Positions 9,115 through 22,400 of a stretch of DNA of 64,000 bases are shown here, one piece after another. Each line of letters begins with the position of its first letter. Positions within the stretch are counted from its first letter, which is position 1. Source of the DNA: Rhodobacteraceae bacterium QY30 (GTDB taxonomy: Bacteria > Pseudomonadota > Alphaproteobacteria > Rhodobacterales > Rhodobacteraceae); contig CP023454.1 in assembly GCA_002356635.1 (NCBI GenBank), positions 992,001 through 1,056,000 on the forward strand, read 5' to 3'. The notes beneath the pieces were generated by a model. The model did not search any database and was not told the origin of the DNA. It saw only the letters and a list, made by a program, of their open reading frames with translations. A program made the position numbers and the translations under genes.

Positions 9115-11475
9115 ATGGGCAGTGGGCAGTCTGGACGGCAGGCTTCGGTAGGGCTGCGTCGCGCGCGGGGCCGTGGCGGCAAACTCCTTTCGGTTTCAGT
9201 GCTTTGCCTGACGCTGGCTGCGCCGGTTCCGGCCTTGGCCTATGTGTTTTCCAATGTCTCGGTGCAGGGCAACCAGAACATCGATCCCAATACCATCGTC
9301 AAGTTCGCCGGAATCGGCCGGGGCCAGAACCTGACCGACGCGCAACTGAACGACGCCTATCAGCGCATCGTCAATTCGGGCCTGTTCGAATCCGTCGAAC
9401 TGGTGCCTTCGGGCGGGACGCTGGTCATCAAGGTGGTGGAAAATCCGACTCTGAACGCGGTGGCCTTCGAAGGGAACCGCAAGTTCAAGGATGACAAGCT
9501 GGCCGCGCTGGTCAAGTCGCAGCCGCGCCGGATGTACTCCGCGGCGCAGGCCGAACAGGACGCCGCCGCCATCGCGCAGGCCTATTCCGACGCGGGCCGC
9601 CTGTCGGCGCGCGTGACGCCGCGCGTGATCAAGCGCGAGGGCGGCCGCGTCGATCTGGTTTTCGAAGTGGCCGAAGGCAAGGTGACCGAGGTCGAAAGGC
9701 TGTCCTTCACCGGCAACCGCGCCTTCAGCGACCGCCGTCTGCGCCAGGTCCTGCAGACCAAGCAGGCCGGCCTTTTGCGCACCTTCATCCAGCGCGACAG
9801 CTACGTTCCCGACCGGATCGAATTCGACAAGCAGCTTCTGTCCGACTTCTACCGTTCGCGCGGCTATATCGACTTTCAGGTGCTGGGCGTCGCTTCGGAA
9901 TTTTCGCGCGAAAGGGACGGGTTCTTCCTGACCTTCAACGTCCGCGAAGGCCAGCAGTACCGCTTCGGCAATTCCTCGATCGCGGTCGACTACGAAGGCG
10001 TGAACGCCGCCGACTTTCAGGATGAGATCCGGGTCCGGAAGGGCCGGGTCTACAGCCCCACGGATGTCGATGACACGATCAGCCGGATGGAAGCGGTGGC
10101 CCAGCAGAAGGGCCTGAACTTCCTGCGGGTCGAACCGAAACTGGTGCGTGACGAACGCAACCAGACGGTGGACGTGCAGTTCCTGCTGACCAAGGGACCG
10201 CGCCTGTTCGTCGAACGCATCGACATCGAGGGCAACGCCACCACGCTCGACAAGGTCGTGCGGCGGCAGTTCCGCACCGTCGAGGGCGATCCCTTCAACC
10301 CGCGCGAAATCCGCCAGGCGGCCGAACGCATCCGCGCGCTGGGCTTCTTCTCGAAGTCGGACGTGACGGCGAATCCCGGCACGCAAAGCGACCAGATGAT
10401 CGTCAACGTCAACGTCGAGGAGCAGCCGACGGGTTCGCTGGGCTTTGGCGTCAGCTACGGCGTGTCGAACGGCATCGGCTTCAACATCAAGTTCGAGGAA
10501 AGCAACTTCCTGGGCCGCGGGCAGTATCTGGCCGCCAGCATCTCGACCGCCGAAAAGAACGCTGACAGCTCGCTCACGTTCATCGAGCCGGCCTTCCTGG
10601 ACCGAAACCTGAAGTTCCGCTTCTCGGCCTTCTACAAGACCTCGGACAATGATTACGCCGACTATTCGACCAAGCGGATCGGGGTCTCGACCGGACTGGA
10701 ATTCCCGGTCAGCCAGCTGGGCCGTCTGGAAGTGCGCTATGGCATCGCGCAGAACGACATGTACGACTACCGCGCCGACGTTGCGCCGAACATCGGTTCG
10801 GACATCATCCGCAAGGAAGTCGCGCAGGGTGCGCTGATCACCTCGGCCCTGGGCTACACCTTCAGCTACGACACCCGGACCGAAGGCCGCAATCCGCGGG
10901 GAGGGCTGCTGCTGCGCTTCGGACAGGACTTTGCGGGCCTGGGCGGGGATGTGGATTCAATCACCACGACCGCGCTGGTCCGCGCCGAGCGCCGGATCTG
11001 GAATGACGAGGTGACCTTGCGGGCCGAACTGGAGGGCGGGGCGCTGTCCATGCTCAACGGCTCGCAAAGCCGGGTGCTTGACCGTTTCTCGGGCAATGGC
11101 AAGATCCGCGGGTTCGAGCCGAACGGCTATGGTCCGCGCGACCTGGCGGTGACCTCGCAGGATGCGCTGGGCGGCAACATGTTCGCCGCCGCCCGTTTCG
11201 AGGCGGAATTCCCGCTGGGCCTGCCAGAGGAATACGGCATCCGTGGCGGGGTCTTTGCCGACATCGGCTCGGTCTGGGATCTGGACAATGTGAACGGCGG
11301 GCCGACGGGGGCCAATATCGTCGATGACAGCATGCACCTGCGGTCGGCGGTGGGCTTCTCGGTGTTCTGGACCACGCCGATCGGGCCGCTGCGCTTCAAC
11401 TTCTCGAAGGCGCTCCAGAAGGAGACCTACGACAAGGAGCAGACCTTCGACCTGACCGTCTCGACGAAGTTCTGA
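9115..11475 (+). CDS. bamA: Outer membrane protein assembly factor BamA
   Basis: Core of the BAM complex that folds and inserts beta-barrel proteins in the outer membrane. The 786-residue precursor has a signal peptide ending PVPALA42, then five POTRA repeats (starting YVFSNVSVQGNQNID) to about residue 430, then the Omp85 barrel, ending with the outer-membrane C-terminal phenylalanine (TVSTKF). RGFEPNGYGPRDLA is the conserved RGF barrel motif. The stop codon overlaps the start of skp at 11475. Confidence 0.97.
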   Translation: MGSGQSGRQASVGLRRARGRGGKLLSVSVLCLTLAAPVPALAYVFSNVSVQGNQNIDPNTIVKFAGIGRGQNLTDAQLNDAYQRIVNSGLFESVELVPSGGTLVIKVVENPTLNAVAFEGNRKFKDDKLAALVKSQPRRMYSAAQAEQDAAAIAQAYSDAGRLSARVTPRVIKREGGRVDLVFEVAEGKVTEVERLSFTGNRAFSDRRLRQVLQTKQAGLLRTFIQRDSYVPDRIEFDKQLLSDFYRSRGYIDFQVLGVASEFSRERDGFFLTFNVREGQQYRFGNSSIAVDYEGVNAADFQDEIRVRKGRVYSPTDVDDTISRMEAVAQQKGLNFLRVEPKLVRDERNQTVDVQFLLTKGPRLFVERIDIEGNATTLDKVVRRQFRTVEGDPFNPREIRQAAERIRALGFFSKSDVTANPGTQSDQMIVNVNVEEQPTGSLGFGVSYGVSNGIGFNIKFEESNFLGRGQYLAASISTAEKNADSSLTFIEPAFLDRNLKFRFSAFYKTSDNDYADYSTKRIGVSTGLEFPVSQLGRLEVRYGIAQNDMYDYRADVAPNIGSDIIRKEVAQGALITSALGYTFSYDTRTEGRNPRGGLLLRFGQDFAGLGGDVDSITTTALVRAERRIWNDEVTLRAELEGGALSMLNGSQSRVLDRFSGNGKIRGFEPNGYGPRDLAVTSQDALGGNMFAAARFEAEFPLGLPEEYGIRGGVFADIGSVWDLDNVNGGPTGANIVDDSMHLRSAVGFSVFWTTPIGPLRFNFSKALQKETYDKEQTFDLTVSTKF

Positions 11476-12176
11476 TGCGCGGGCTGCGGGCTGGACTTCT
11501 GGCCTTGACCCTCAGCGCCGGGCCGGTGCTGGCGCAGACGGCGAACGCGCCGGTGCAAAGCCCGGTCCTGACGCTGGATCAGGAACGGTTCTTCCAGGAT
11601 ACTCTTTGGGGCAAGCGGGTTGCCGCGCAACTGACCGCGGAATCCGCAGCCCTGGCCGAAGAGAACCGCCGGATCGAGGCCGAGCTGACCGCCGAGGAAA
11701 AGAACCTGACCGAGCGGCGGCCGAACATGACGGCGGACGAATTCCGCCGCGCCGCCGATGATTTCGATACCCGGGTGGTGGGCATCCGCAGCGCACAGGA
11801 TGCCAAGACGCGGGCGCTGAACGGCCGCAGCGAAACCGAGCGGCAGGATTTCTTCAAGGCCGCGCTGCCGGTCATCAGCGACGTGCTGAGGGAACGCGGC
11901 GCGGTGGTGATCCTTGACAGCCGCGCGATCTTCGTCTCGGCCGGGTCCATCGACATCACCGACACGCTGGTGGCCGAGATCGACCGGCGGATCGGGGCAG
12001 GCCCGGAAACATCGCCGTCCGCACCTGGAACCGCATCCCAGCCGTCCGGCCCGAACAGGGCGGCGCCCGCTGAAACCCGTCCCGCCGAAGCCCCTTCTGC
12101 CAATCCGCCCCTTGGGGCCGCCCCTGCCCAGTCTGCGCCGGCACCGGACCCGGCATCCCGGACGTCCGCACCCTGA
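11475..12176 (+). CDS. skp: OmpH/Skp-family periplasmic chaperone
   Basis: Holds unfolded outer-membrane proteins in the periplasm on their way to BamA. The 233 residues start with a signal peptide (cleavage after VLA20), then the OmpH region with a charged alpha-helical arm (about 45-130) and the conserved end of the body, VILDSRAIFVSAGSIDITD. The last 55 residues are a Pro/Ala/Ser-rich tail that extends beyond the classic Skp length. It starts on the last base of the bamA stop, so the pair is coupled. Confidence 0.88.
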   Translation: MRGLRAGLLALTLSAGPVLAQTANAPVQSPVLTLDQERFFQDTLWGKRVAAQLTAESAALAEENRRIEAELTAEEKNLTERRPNMTADEFRRAADDFDTRVVGIRSAQDAKTRALNGRSETERQDFFKAALPVISDVLRERGAVVILDSRAIFVSAGSIDITDTLVAEIDRRIGAGPETSPSAPGTASQPSGPNRAAPAETRPAEAPSANPPLGAAPAQSAPAPDPASRTSAP

Positions 12177-12299
12177 ACCCGATCCAGGCCCGGCGCGTCT
12201 TGCCAGCCCCGCACCTTGTTGTTAGCAAGATCGCCAGAGGGGCAGGCACGGGAGGTGTCGGGCCGCAGAACATCCCAGACCGAACCGGGAGGAAGACCC

Positions 12300-12761
12300 A
12301 TGACCGAGCCCGCACCCTATACCAGCGCCGATATCCATCTGATCCAGCGCATCATTCCCCACCGCTATCCGTTCCTGCTGATCGACAAGGTGCGCGACAT
12401 CGTTCCCTTCAAGGGCGCGGTCGGCATCAAGAATGTGACCTTCAACGAGCCGCATTTCCAGGGGCATTTCCCGAGCGAGCCGATCATGCCCGGCGTCACC
12501 ATCGTCGAGGCGATGGCGCAGACATCGGCCGTTGTGGTGGGCATCAGCATGAATGTTGTCGATCGCAAGCTGCTGACCTATTTCATGGGGATCGACGCCT
12601 GCAAGTTCCGCCGCAAGGTGGTGCCGGGCGACGTGCTTGAACTGCATGTCACGGTGAAACGCGGCGGCGGCAAGATCTGGAAGTTCCTCGGCCAGGCGAT
12701 GGTCGAGGGCCAGCTTTGCGCCGAAGCGGAGTTCACGGCAATGATGGACCTTCAGGACTGA
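12300..12761 (+). CDS. fabZ: 3-hydroxyacyl-ACP dehydratase FabZ
   Basis: Dehydrates beta-hydroxyacyl-ACP in fatty acid elongation, in competition with lipid A synthesis for hydroxymyristoyl-ACP. The 153 residues carry the hot-dog-fold active site [10 protein letters not shown] with His56 and Glu70 (TIVEAMAQ). ATG at 12300 with a GGGAGGAAG ribosome site was preferred over an upstream in-frame start that would add 28 residues without family similarity. lpxD, often found just before fabZ, is absent here. Confidence 0.96.
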   Translation: MTEPAPYTSADIHLIQRIIPHRYPFLLIDKVRDIVPFKGAVGIKNVTFNEPHFQGHFPSEPIMPGVTIVEAMAQTSAVVVGISMNVVDRKLLTYFMGIDACKFRRKVVPGDVLELHVTVKRGGGKIWKFLGQAMVEGQLCAEAEFTAMMDLQD

Positions 12762-12764
12762 CCG

Positions 12765-13565
12765 ATGAGCATTGATCCCAGCGCCGTCATCCATCCTTCG
12801 GCCGTGGTCGAGCCGGGGGCGGTGATCGGCCCGGACTGCCGCGTCGGGCCCTTTGTCACCATCGGTCCCGAAGTGACGCTGGGCGCCCGGGTCTGGGTCA
12901 AGTCCCATGCGGTGCTGACCGGCTGGACCGATATCGGCGACGATTGCGTCATCTTCCCCTTCGCGACCCTGGGCGAAATCCCGCAGGACAAGAAATTCCA
13001 CGGCGAACGGACGCGGCTGGTGATCGGCGCGCGCAACCGGATCCGCGAACATGTCACCATGAACACCGGCACCGAAGGCGGAGGCGGGATCACGCGGGTG
13101 GGCAACGACGGGCTGTTCATGGCCTGCGCGCATGTGGCCCATGACTGCCAGATCGGCAATGGCTGCATTCTTGTGAACAACGTGGCGCTTGCCGGTCATG
13201 TGGTCCTGGAAGACGAGGTGATCATTGGCGGCCTGTCGGGCGTCCACCAGTTCGTTCGCATCGGCCGCGGTGCCATGATCGGCGCGGTGACGATGGTGAC
13301 GGCCGATGTGATCCCGCACGGCCTGGTGCAGGGGCCACGTGGCGCGCTGGACGGGCTGAACCTTGTCGGGCTGAAGCGGCGCGGGGCGGAAAAGGCCGAC
13401 ATGGCCGCGCTGCGCGACCTGTTGTCCGCACTTCGGGCCGGGTCGTTCCGCGACACCGCGCGCCAGATCGCGGATGCCGCCGATGCCGGGCAAAGCGCCT
13501 ATGTGGCCGAGGTGCTGGCCTTCATCCTGGGTCCGTCCGACCGATCCTTCCTGACGCCCCGATGA
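12765..13565 (+). CDS. lpxA: UDP-N-acetylglucosamine acyltransferase LpxA
   Basis: First step of lipid A synthesis: moves a 3-hydroxyacyl chain from ACP to the 3-OH of UDP-GlcNAc. The 266 residues form a left-handed beta-helix with hexapeptide repeats from residue 1 to about 190 (for example SAVVEPGAVIGPDCRVGPF), and the catalytic histidine in HVAHDC is His126. A helical C-terminal domain follows. Three bases after fabZ; the stop overlaps lpxI by ATGA. Confidence 0.96.
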   Translation: MSIDPSAVIHPSAVVEPGAVIGPDCRVGPFVTIGPEVTLGARVWVKSHAVLTGWTDIGDDCVIFPFATLGEIPQDKKFHGERTRLVIGARNRIREHVTMNTGTEGGGGITRVGNDGLFMACAHVAHDCQIGNGCILVNNVALAGHVVLEDEVIIGGLSGVHQFVRIGRGAMIGAVTMVTADVIPHGLVQGPRGALDGLNLVGLKRRGAEKADMAALRDLLSALRAGSFRDTARQIADAADAGQSAYVAEVLAFILGPSDRSFLTPR

Positions 13566-14377
13566 CCGAGGGGACCGAAATCGCATTGATCTGCGGGCAG
13601 GGTGCCCTTCCGGGCCTTCTGGCGCGGCACGCGCCCGATGCACTTCTGGTGCAGATGGAGGGCTTCGAGGCCGATCTGGGCGGCCGCCCCGCGCAATCCT
13701 TCCGGCTGGAGCGTCTGGTCCCGTTGATGGAGCAGCTCCTTGACCGGGGCATCCGCCGCGTCTGCTTTGCCGGTGCTGTCCAGCGCCCGCGGATCGAGCC
13801 CGAATTCTTCGATGCCCGCACCGCGACGCTGGTGCCACGGATCCTGACGGCGATGCAGTCGGGCGACGACGCGGCGCTGCGCGAGGTCATCGCGATCTTC
13901 GAGGACTGGGGATTGAGCGTGGTCGCCGCGCAAGAGATCGCGCCCGACCTGCTGGCAGAGGAGGGCGTCCTTGCCGGCTCCGTCACCGAGGCCGACCGCC
14001 GTGATGCTGCCCGCGCCGCCGAGATCGTTGCGGCGCTGGGTCCGCTCGACATTGGGCAGGGGGCCGTCGTGGCACAGGGTCTCTGCCTTGCGGTGGAAAC
14101 CCTGCCCGGCACCGACGCGATGCTGGCCTTCGTGGGGCAGCACAGCGCGCTGAAATCCGATCCCAAGTGCGCGCGCGGCCTGCTTTACAAGGCGCCGAAG
14201 CCCGGACAGGACCGGCGCATCGATCTGCCCGCCGTCGGCCCCCGCACGGTCAGGAACGCCGCCGCGGCGGGCCTTGCCGGCATTGTGGTCGCCGCCGGTG
14301 GGGTGCTGCTGCTTGACCGCGCCGCAACCCTGGCCGCGGCGGACGAGGCCGGCCTTTTCCTTTGGGCGCGGGCGTGA
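13562..14377 (+). CDS. lpxI: UDP-2,3-diacylglucosamine diphosphatase LpxI (DUF1009)
   Basis: Hydrolyses UDP-2,3-diacylglucosamine to lipid X; LpxI replaces LpxH in many alphaproteobacteria. The 271-residue protein has the N-terminal LICGQGALPGLLA, the middle ADLLAEEGVL-type segment and the C-terminal domain with TLPGTDAMLAF, VKAPKPGQDRRIDLPAVG-like and GTVR/GPRTV features of DUF1009. It overlaps lpxA by ATGA and lpxB by GTGA, so the three form one coupled unit. Confidence 0.92.
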   Translation: MTEGTEIALICGQGALPGLLARHAPDALLVQMEGFEADLGGRPAQSFRLERLVPLMEQLLDRGIRRVCFAGAVQRPRIEPEFFDARTATLVPRILTAMQSGDDAALREVIAIFEDWGLSVVAAQEIAPDLLAEEGVLAGSVTEADRRDAARAAEIVAALGPLDIGQGAVVAQGLCLAVETLPGTDAMLAFVGQHSALKSDPKCARGLLYKAPKPGQDRRIDLPAVGPRTVRNAAAAGLAGIVVAAGGVLLLDRAATLAAADEAGLFLWARA

Positions 14378-15534
14378 AGGTCTTCCTCATCGCCGGGGAG
14401 CCTTCGGGCGACGCCTTGGGGGCCGCGCTGATGAAGGGACTTTCCTCCTTGCATCCCGGTGCCGCCTTCGAAGGCGTCGGCGGCCCGCTGATGGAGGCGC
14501 AGGGGCTGAAAAGCCGCTTCCCGATGGAAGAATTGTCGGTCATGGGCCTGGCCGAGATCCTGCCGAAATATGCCCATCTGAAGCGCCGCATCGCGGAAAC
14601 CGCCGCCGCTGTGACCGCATCGCGGCCCGATGTGTTGATCACCATCGACAGCCCGGATTTCTGCCTGCGCGTCGTCCGCGCCGCCCGCGCTGCCCAGGCA
14701 GGGCTGCGAACGGTCCATTATGTCGCCCCCACCGTCTGGGCGTGGCGTCCGGGTCGCGCCGCCCGGATGGCGCCGCTGATCGACCATGTGTTGGCGCTGT
14801 TCCCGTTCGAGCCGCCCTATATGCAGGCAGCCGGGATGAGTTGCGATTTTGTCGGGCATCCCATTGCCACCGCCGAACGCGCCACCGAAGCCGAGGCCGC
14901 CGCCTTTCGGACCGCCCATGACATCGGCCCGGACCAGCCCCTAGTCCTTTGCCTGCCGGGATCACGCCGTGGCGAGGTGACGCGCCTGGCCGCCCGTTTC
15001 AATGAGGCGCTGCTTCGGCTCCGCGACCGGGAACCTTCGCTTCGGGTGGTCCTGCCCACCGTCCGCGGCGTAGCGCCGATGGTGCGCGAAATGGCGGCCC
15101 GCTGGCCGCATCCCCCCTTGGTGGTCGAGGACTCCGCGGACAAGCGCAGCGCCTTCGCGGCCGCGAACCTGGCCCTTGCCGCCAGCGGCACCGTCAGCCT
15201 GGATCTGGCGGCGAACCGCGTGCCGATGGTGATCGCCTATGACATGCACCCCCTCAGCCGCTGGCTGATCGGCCGGATGCTGAAGGTTGACACGGTGACG
15301 CTTGTCAATCTGGTTTCAGAATCCCGGGCCATCCCCGAATTCCTTGGGTCGGAATGCCAACCCGAGCCGATCACCCGCACGCTGGCCCATCTTCTGGAAA
15401 GCGAGGCGGCGCGCGCGGAACAGATCGCGGCGATGGACCTGACCATGCGCCGCCTGGGCGAAGGCGGCACGCCGCCGGGCCTAAGGGCTGCCCAGTCGGT
15501 TCTGGCCTTCCTGGACCGCAAGTCGGGCAGGTGA
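14374..15534 (+). CDS. lpxB: Lipid-A-disaccharide synthase LpxB
   Basis: A GT19 glycosyltransferase joining lipid X and UDP-diacylglucosamine. The N-terminus (V)KVFLIAGEPSGD is diagnostic, followed by FEGVGGPLMEAQG, YVAPTVWAW and LPGSRRGEV. I chose GTG at 14374, which overlaps the lpxI stop as GTGA and starts exactly at the first strand; TTG at 14362 is a less likely alternative. 386 residues. It converges on mnmA with 24 bases between the stops. Confidence 0.95.
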   Translation: MKVFLIAGEPSGDALGAALMKGLSSLHPGAAFEGVGGPLMEAQGLKSRFPMEELSVMGLAEILPKYAHLKRRIAETAAAVTASRPDVLITIDSPDFCLRVVRAARAAQAGLRTVHYVAPTVWAWRPGRAARMAPLIDHVLALFPFEPPYMQAAGMSCDFVGHPIATAERATEAEAAAFRTAHDIGPDQPLVLCLPGSRRGEVTRLAARFNEALLRLRDREPSLRVVLPTVRGVAPMVREMAARWPHPPLVVEDSADKRSAFAAANLALAASGTVSLDLAANRVPMVIAYDMHPLSRWLIGRMLKVDTVTLVNLVSESRAIPEFLGSECQPEPITRTLAHLLESEAARAEQIAAMDLTMRRLGEGGTPPGLRAAQSVLAFLDRKSGR

Positions 15535-15558
15535 CGCGGTCTTGCGCCGCGCAGGGGA

Positions 15559-16698
15559 CTAGCGGCCGCGCCAGATCCAGCCGCCGCCCAGGATCCGGGT
15601 GCTGTCGGGCGCATAGAAGACGCAGGCCTGGCCAGGGCTGACACCATCCTCGGGGTCCAGAAGTTCCACTTCCGCCTCGGTCGGACCCAGGGGCCGAAGG
15701 ACCGCCGGGCGCGGCGCGCGGGTCGAACGGACTTTGACCTCGACCTGCCACTCCGGGCGGCTGTCGAACGGAGAATCACCCAGCCAGTTCACCTCGCGCA
15801 CGGGGACGACCCGCGTCGACAGCGCCTCTTTCGGGCCGACGATCACCCGCCGCGCCGCCGGGTCCAGCCGCACGACATACAGCGGATCGCCGAGGCCCCC
15901 GATGCCCAGACCGCGCCGCTGGCCGATGGTATAGTGGATCACGCCGCTGTGCGTGCCCAGCACATTGCCCGCCTGATCGACGATCTCGCCCGGATCGGCT
16001 GCCCCCGGCCGCAGCTTTTCGATGACCGCGGCATAGTTGCCATTCGGTACGAAGCAGATGTCCTGACTGTCCGGCTTGTCCGCCACGCCCAGCCCATAAC
16101 GCGCCGCCAGCGCGCGCGTTTCCGCCTTCGAGGCCAGATGGCCCAGGGGAAAACGCAGAAAATCCAACTGATCCTGGGTCGTCGAGAACAGGAAATAGCT
16201 CTGGTCGCGGTTGGCATCAGCCGCCCGGTGCAATTCGGCCCCGGCCGCGCCCATCTTGCGCTGTATGTAATGGCCGGTCGCCATGCAATCCGCGTCCAGA
16301 TCGCGCGCGGTGGCCAGCAGATCCTTGAACTTCACCCGTTCGTTGCAGCGGATGCAGGGCACGGGCGTGGCGCCGGCCAGATAGGCGTCGGCGAATTCCT
16401 CGATCACCGCTTCACGGAAAGTGTTTTCATAATCAAGGACATAATGGGGAAATCCCATCGCCTCGGCCACGCGGCGGGCGTCGTGGATATCCTGCCCGGC
16501 GCAGCAGGCGCCCTTTTTCGCCAGCGCCGCGCCGTGGTCGTAAAGCTGCAGCGTCACCCCTACGACATCATAACCTTCGTCCTTCAGCATCGCTGCCACG
16601 ACCGAGCTGTCCACCCCGCCGGACATGGCGACCACCACCCGCGTGTCGGCGGGTGCCTTGGGCAGGCCAAGCGAATTCAGCGGCATATCCTTGGGCAT
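15559..16698 (-). CDS. mnmA: tRNA-specific 2-thiouridylase MnmA
   Basis: Installs the 2-thio group on wobble uridine of tRNA Lys, Glu and Gln. The ATP-pyrophosphatase loop SGGVDSS is at 26-32; the conserved [10 protein letters not shown] holds one catalytic cysteine and SQDICFVP the other. ATG at 16698 has a GGAG site 7 bases upstream, and gives 379 residues; ATG at 16686 is an alternative. The open frame continues further upstream without similarity. Divergent from sciP. Confidence 0.95.
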   Translation of the reverse strand: MPKDMPLNSLGLPKAPADTRVVVAMSGGVDSSVVAAMLKDEGYDVVGVTLQLYDHGAALAKKGACCAGQDIHDARRVAEAMGFPHYVLDYENTFREAVIEEFADAYLAGATPVPCIRCNERVKFKDLLATARDLDADCMATGHYIQRKMGAAGAELHRAADANRDQSYFLFSTTQDQLDFLRFPLGHLASKAETRALAARYGLGVADKPDSQDICFVPNGNYAAVIEKLRPGAADPGEIVDQAGNVLGTHSGVIHYTIGQRRGLGIGGLGDPLYVVRLDPAARRVIVGPKEALSTRVVPVREVNWLGDSPFDSRPEWQVEVKVRSTRAPRPAVLRPLGPTEAEVELLDPEDGVSPGQACVFYAPDSTRILGGGWIWRGR

Positions 16699-16822
16699 AT
16701 CGGGTCTCCGGGGGATGCGTCGGAATATAGGAAAATCCGAACCACTCACAACCCCGCGTTTCACCGCTCCTTAAGCGCGCCGCCGCAGCCTTGCAGGTGG
16801 TGGAAATGAAAGGGGGATACCC

Positions 16823-17101
16823 ATGTATCTGAAGAAAGTCGATGGCCCGCGTTCGGTCACGCTGCCGGACGGAACGATCCTGACGCGCGCCGACCTGCCG
16901 CCCGAGGACACCGTGCGCTGGGTGGCCAGCCGAAAGGCCCGTGTTGTCAAGGCTGTATCCGGCGGCCTTGTGTCAGTCTCCGAAGTCCTGGAACGCTACC
17001 AGCTTTCGGAAGAGGAATTCACGCTGTGGTGTGATGCCGTCGAGAGACATGGCGAAAAGGGATTGAAGGTCACGGCCATACAAAGGTTGAGGCAACCTTA
17101 A
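16823..17101 (+). CDS. sciP: SciP-type DUF1153 regulator, CtrA partner
   Basis: A 92-residue DUF1153 protein with a helix-turn-helix (VSEVLERYQLSEEEFTLWCD). In Caulobacter this family member, SciP, binds CtrA and represses CtrA-dependent transcription. The N-terminal YLKKVDGPRSVTLPDGTILTR is characteristic. It begins after an AAAGGGGGA ribosome site and ends 93 bases before ctrA on the same strand, so here regulator and antagonist are neighbours. Function is by family; the tie to CtrA is supported by position. Confidence 0.88.
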   Translation: MYLKKVDGPRSVTLPDGTILTRADLPPEDTVRWVASRKARVVKAVSGGLVSVSEVLERYQLSEEEFTLWCDAVERHGEKGLKVTAIQRLRQP

Positions 17102-17139
17102 GTTGCAATCATACTTTGTTCTACGCCGGTAACCCGCGA

Positions 17140-17154
17140 TTAACTATTCTTGAT
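17140..17154 (+). promoter_or_regulatory. CtrA-box-like site upstream of ctrA
   Basis: TTAA-CTATTCT-TGAT is one mismatch from the CtrA full-site consensus TTAA-N7-TTAA and lies 41-55 bases before the ctrA start. CtrA autoregulation is known in other alphaproteobacteria, so this is a reasonable operator candidate. Confidence 0.4.
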
Positions 17155-17194
17155 CATGGTCGGGTTCGCGGGGATTAATGCGGAGAACGATTGA

Positions 17195-17908
17195 ATGAGA
17201 ATTCTTTTGGTTGAGGACGATCCGACGACGTCGCGCAGCATCGAACTGATGCTGACCCACGCGAACCTGAACGTCTATTGCACGGATCTGGGCGAGGAAG
17301 GCATCGATCTTGCCAAGCTTTATGACTATGATCTGATCCTGCTGGACCTCAACCTGCCGGACATGAACGGACACGAGGTGCTGCGCCAGTTGCGCCTCGC
17401 CAAGGTCGAGACGCCGATCCTGATCCTGTCGGGTCAGGACGATACCGAAAACAAGATACGGGGTTTCGGTTTCGGCGCGGACGACTACATGACCAAACCC
17501 TTCCACCGCGAGGAACTGGTGGCCCGGATCCATGCGATCATCCGCCGCTCCAAAGGCCATGCGCAATCGACCATCCGCACGGGCAAGGTGACAGTCAATC
17601 TGGATGCCAAGACGGTTGAGGCAGACGGTCAGACCGTGCATCTGACTGGCAAGGAATACCAGATGCTGGAACTGCTGAGCCTGCGGAAAGGGACGACCCT
17701 GACGAAGGAGATGTTCCTCAACCACCTCTACGGCGGAATGGACGAACCGGAACTGAAGATCATCGACGTGTTCATCTGCAAGCTGCGCAAGAAACTGGCC
17801 GAGGCGACGCAGGGCGAGAACTACATCGAAACCGTCTGGGGCCGCGGCTATGTGCTGCGGGAGCCGGCGGCGTCGGGCCTGGAACAGCGCCCGGCGCTCA
17901 GCGCCTGA
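17195..17908 (+). CDS. ctrA: Cell-cycle response regulator CtrA
   Basis: OmpR-type response regulator, 237 residues: receiver domain 1-120 with acidic pocket Glu7/Asp8/Asp9, phospho-acceptor Asp51 and the MTKPF lysine, and a winged-helix DNA-binding domain from about 125. The sequence [20 protein letters not shown] and the C-terminal half ([20 protein letters not shown]) are near-identical to known CtrA. In Rhodobacterales it controls motility and gene transfer agent rather than essential cell-cycle steps. The C-terminus ends ALSA, not the Ala-Ala used as ClpXP degron in Caulobacter. Confidence 0.96.
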   Translation: MRILLVEDDPTTSRSIELMLTHANLNVYCTDLGEEGIDLAKLYDYDLILLDLNLPDMNGHEVLRQLRLAKVETPILILSGQDDTENKIRGFGFGADDYMTKPFHREELVARIHAIIRRSKGHAQSTIRTGKVTVNLDAKTVEADGQTVHLTGKEYQMLELLSLRKGTTLTKEMFLNHLYGGMDEPELKIIDVFICKLRKKLAEATQGENYIETVWGRGYVLREPAASGLEQRPALSA

Positions 17909-17937
17909 GGACCATCCCCGGCCTTCCGGCATGGTCC
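17909..17937 (+). terminator. Stem-loop immediately after ctrA
   Basis: GGACCAT (17909-17915) pairs perfectly with ATGGTCC (17931-17937), with an inner CCGG/CCGG stem. It starts on the base after the ctrA stop. There is no T-run, so it may protect the 3' end or act in Rho-dependent termination rather than be an intrinsic terminator. Confidence 0.4.
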
Positions 17938-18021
17938 ACGCCGCATGCGCGGGCCGTGCCGGGCCACCTTGCGCGGTTCTGGACCTTCGCGCGTGCAGAT
18001 CGTAATTTGCAGCCTCGGTAG

Positions 18022-22283
<4,262 letters not shown>

Positions 22284-22311
22284 CACCAGCTGTTGCCCGT
22301 AGCAGCCCTAT

Positions 22312-22346
22312 GTTCCGCGATGTTCTGTTTTGTTCGCACAAAGTTC
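22312..22346 (+). promoter_or_regulatory. LexA (SOS) box-like GTTC repeats
   Basis: GTTC occurs four times in step: 22312, 22322, 22332 and 22343. The last pair, GTTCGCACAAAGTTC (22332-22346), matches exactly the alphaproteobacterial LexA consensus GTTC-N7-GTTC; the earlier pairs have 6-base spacers. A reverse-complement GAAC lies at 22370. The site is 55 bases before the small peptide gene, where a repressor would cover its promoter. Confidence 0.6.
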
Positions 22347-22400
22347 TTTACGAATCGGCGGAGTCGTGAGAACAAATCGGCAACAACCACGGAGACGCCC

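Noticed and set aside
14362-14373. TTG 14362 as the lpxB start
   Set aside because: GTG 14374 overlaps the lpxI stop as GTGA and starts exactly at the conserved KVFLIAGEPSGD.
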